Assembly (NCBI GenBank): GCA_021815835.1
Contig: JAKAZN010000128.1
Span: 1 to 6,165 of the forward strand
Length of the DNA stretch: 6,165 nucleotides
Origin: Pseudomonadota bacterium
GTDB lineage: Bacteria; Pseudomonadota; Alphaproteobacteria; Acetobacterales; Acetobacteraceae
Direction of reading: 5' to 3'
Both the position numbers and the translations under genes were made by a program. The notes beneath the pieces are model-generated. The model searched no databases, was not told the DNA's origin, and saw only the letters and a list, made by a program, of their open reading frames with translations. This document shows positions 6,121 to 6,165 of this stretch, one piece after another. Positions within the stretch are counted from its first letter, which is position 1. Each line of letters opens with the position of its first letter.

Positions 6121-6122
6121 CT

Positions 6123-6165
6123 CTACTCGGCGGTCCAGCCGCCATCCACCAGCAGCGAGGTTCCG
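6123..6165 (-). CDS. Short-chain dehydrogenase/reductase, C-terminal end only
   Basis: The last 13 codons read [13 protein letters not shown] followed by TAG. The segment G-x-x-L-x-V-D-G-G-W/Y is the classic C-terminus of classical SDRs (NAD(P)-dependent oxidoreductases of about 250 aa); the remainder lies beyond the right edge. The stop is 16 bases before the ATG of the HisD homologue on the same strand, so the two are very likely in one operon. It may supply a preceding alcohol-to-ketone or epimerising oxidation in the pathway. Too little is present to name a substrate or subfamily. Confidence 0.8.
   Translation of the reverse strand, partial: GTSLLVDGGWTAE

Overview
The window is high-GC bacterial DNA (about 70% G+C by eye) with tightly packed genes. 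The protein types (a DUF6166-like protein, a CelD-type acetyltransferase, a TfdA-type dioxygenase, a HisD homologue beside an SDR and a MaoC hydratase) and the strong GC codon bias suggest an alphaproteobacterium, perhaps Rhodospirillales/Acetobacteraceae. That placement is inference. No rRNA, tRNA, CRISPR array, transposase or phage gene was seen.

Layout. On the + strand, positions 104-1509 hold a zinc-dependent alcohol dehydrogenase and a small DUF6166-like protein, joined by an ATGA stop/start overlap. A 75-bp gap containing a perfect 16-bp palindrome leads to a predicted glycine-zipper lipoprotein (1585-2211) with a Tyr/Gly/Pro-rich tail. A CelD/BcsL-type GNAT acetyltransferase (3348-2218, - strand) converges on it with only 6 bp between the stop codons. 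The acetyltransferase carries one ten-base C tract in its coding sequence and a second directly against its start codon. The divergent gap 3349-3471 holds a double-hairpin, REP-like palindromic element. Next comes a TfdA/TauD-type Fe(II)/2-oxoglutarate dioxygenase (3472-4362, +). The rest is the tail of a - strand operon: the last residues of an SDR (6165-6123), a HisD-family dehydrogenase (6106-4823) and a PhaJ-like MaoC hydratase (4791-4372). This operon converges on the dioxygenase gene with a 9-bp gap.

How the genes may fit together. The SDR, HisD-family enzyme and hydratase are close-packed on one strand and probably co-transcribed. With no his genes visible, the HisD homologue may serve an oxidative catabolic pathway (for example a diol or hydroxy-sulfonate, as for HpsN) rather than histidine synthesis. 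The dioxygenase and the alcohol dehydrogenase nearby fit a small-molecule degradation neighbourhood, but the sequence does not fix any substrate. The lipoprotein and acetyltransferase look like envelope genes.

I see no clear undescribed multi-gene system. The observations most worth following are the paired poly-C tracts of the acetyltransferase (possible phase variation) and the probably non-histidine HisD operon.
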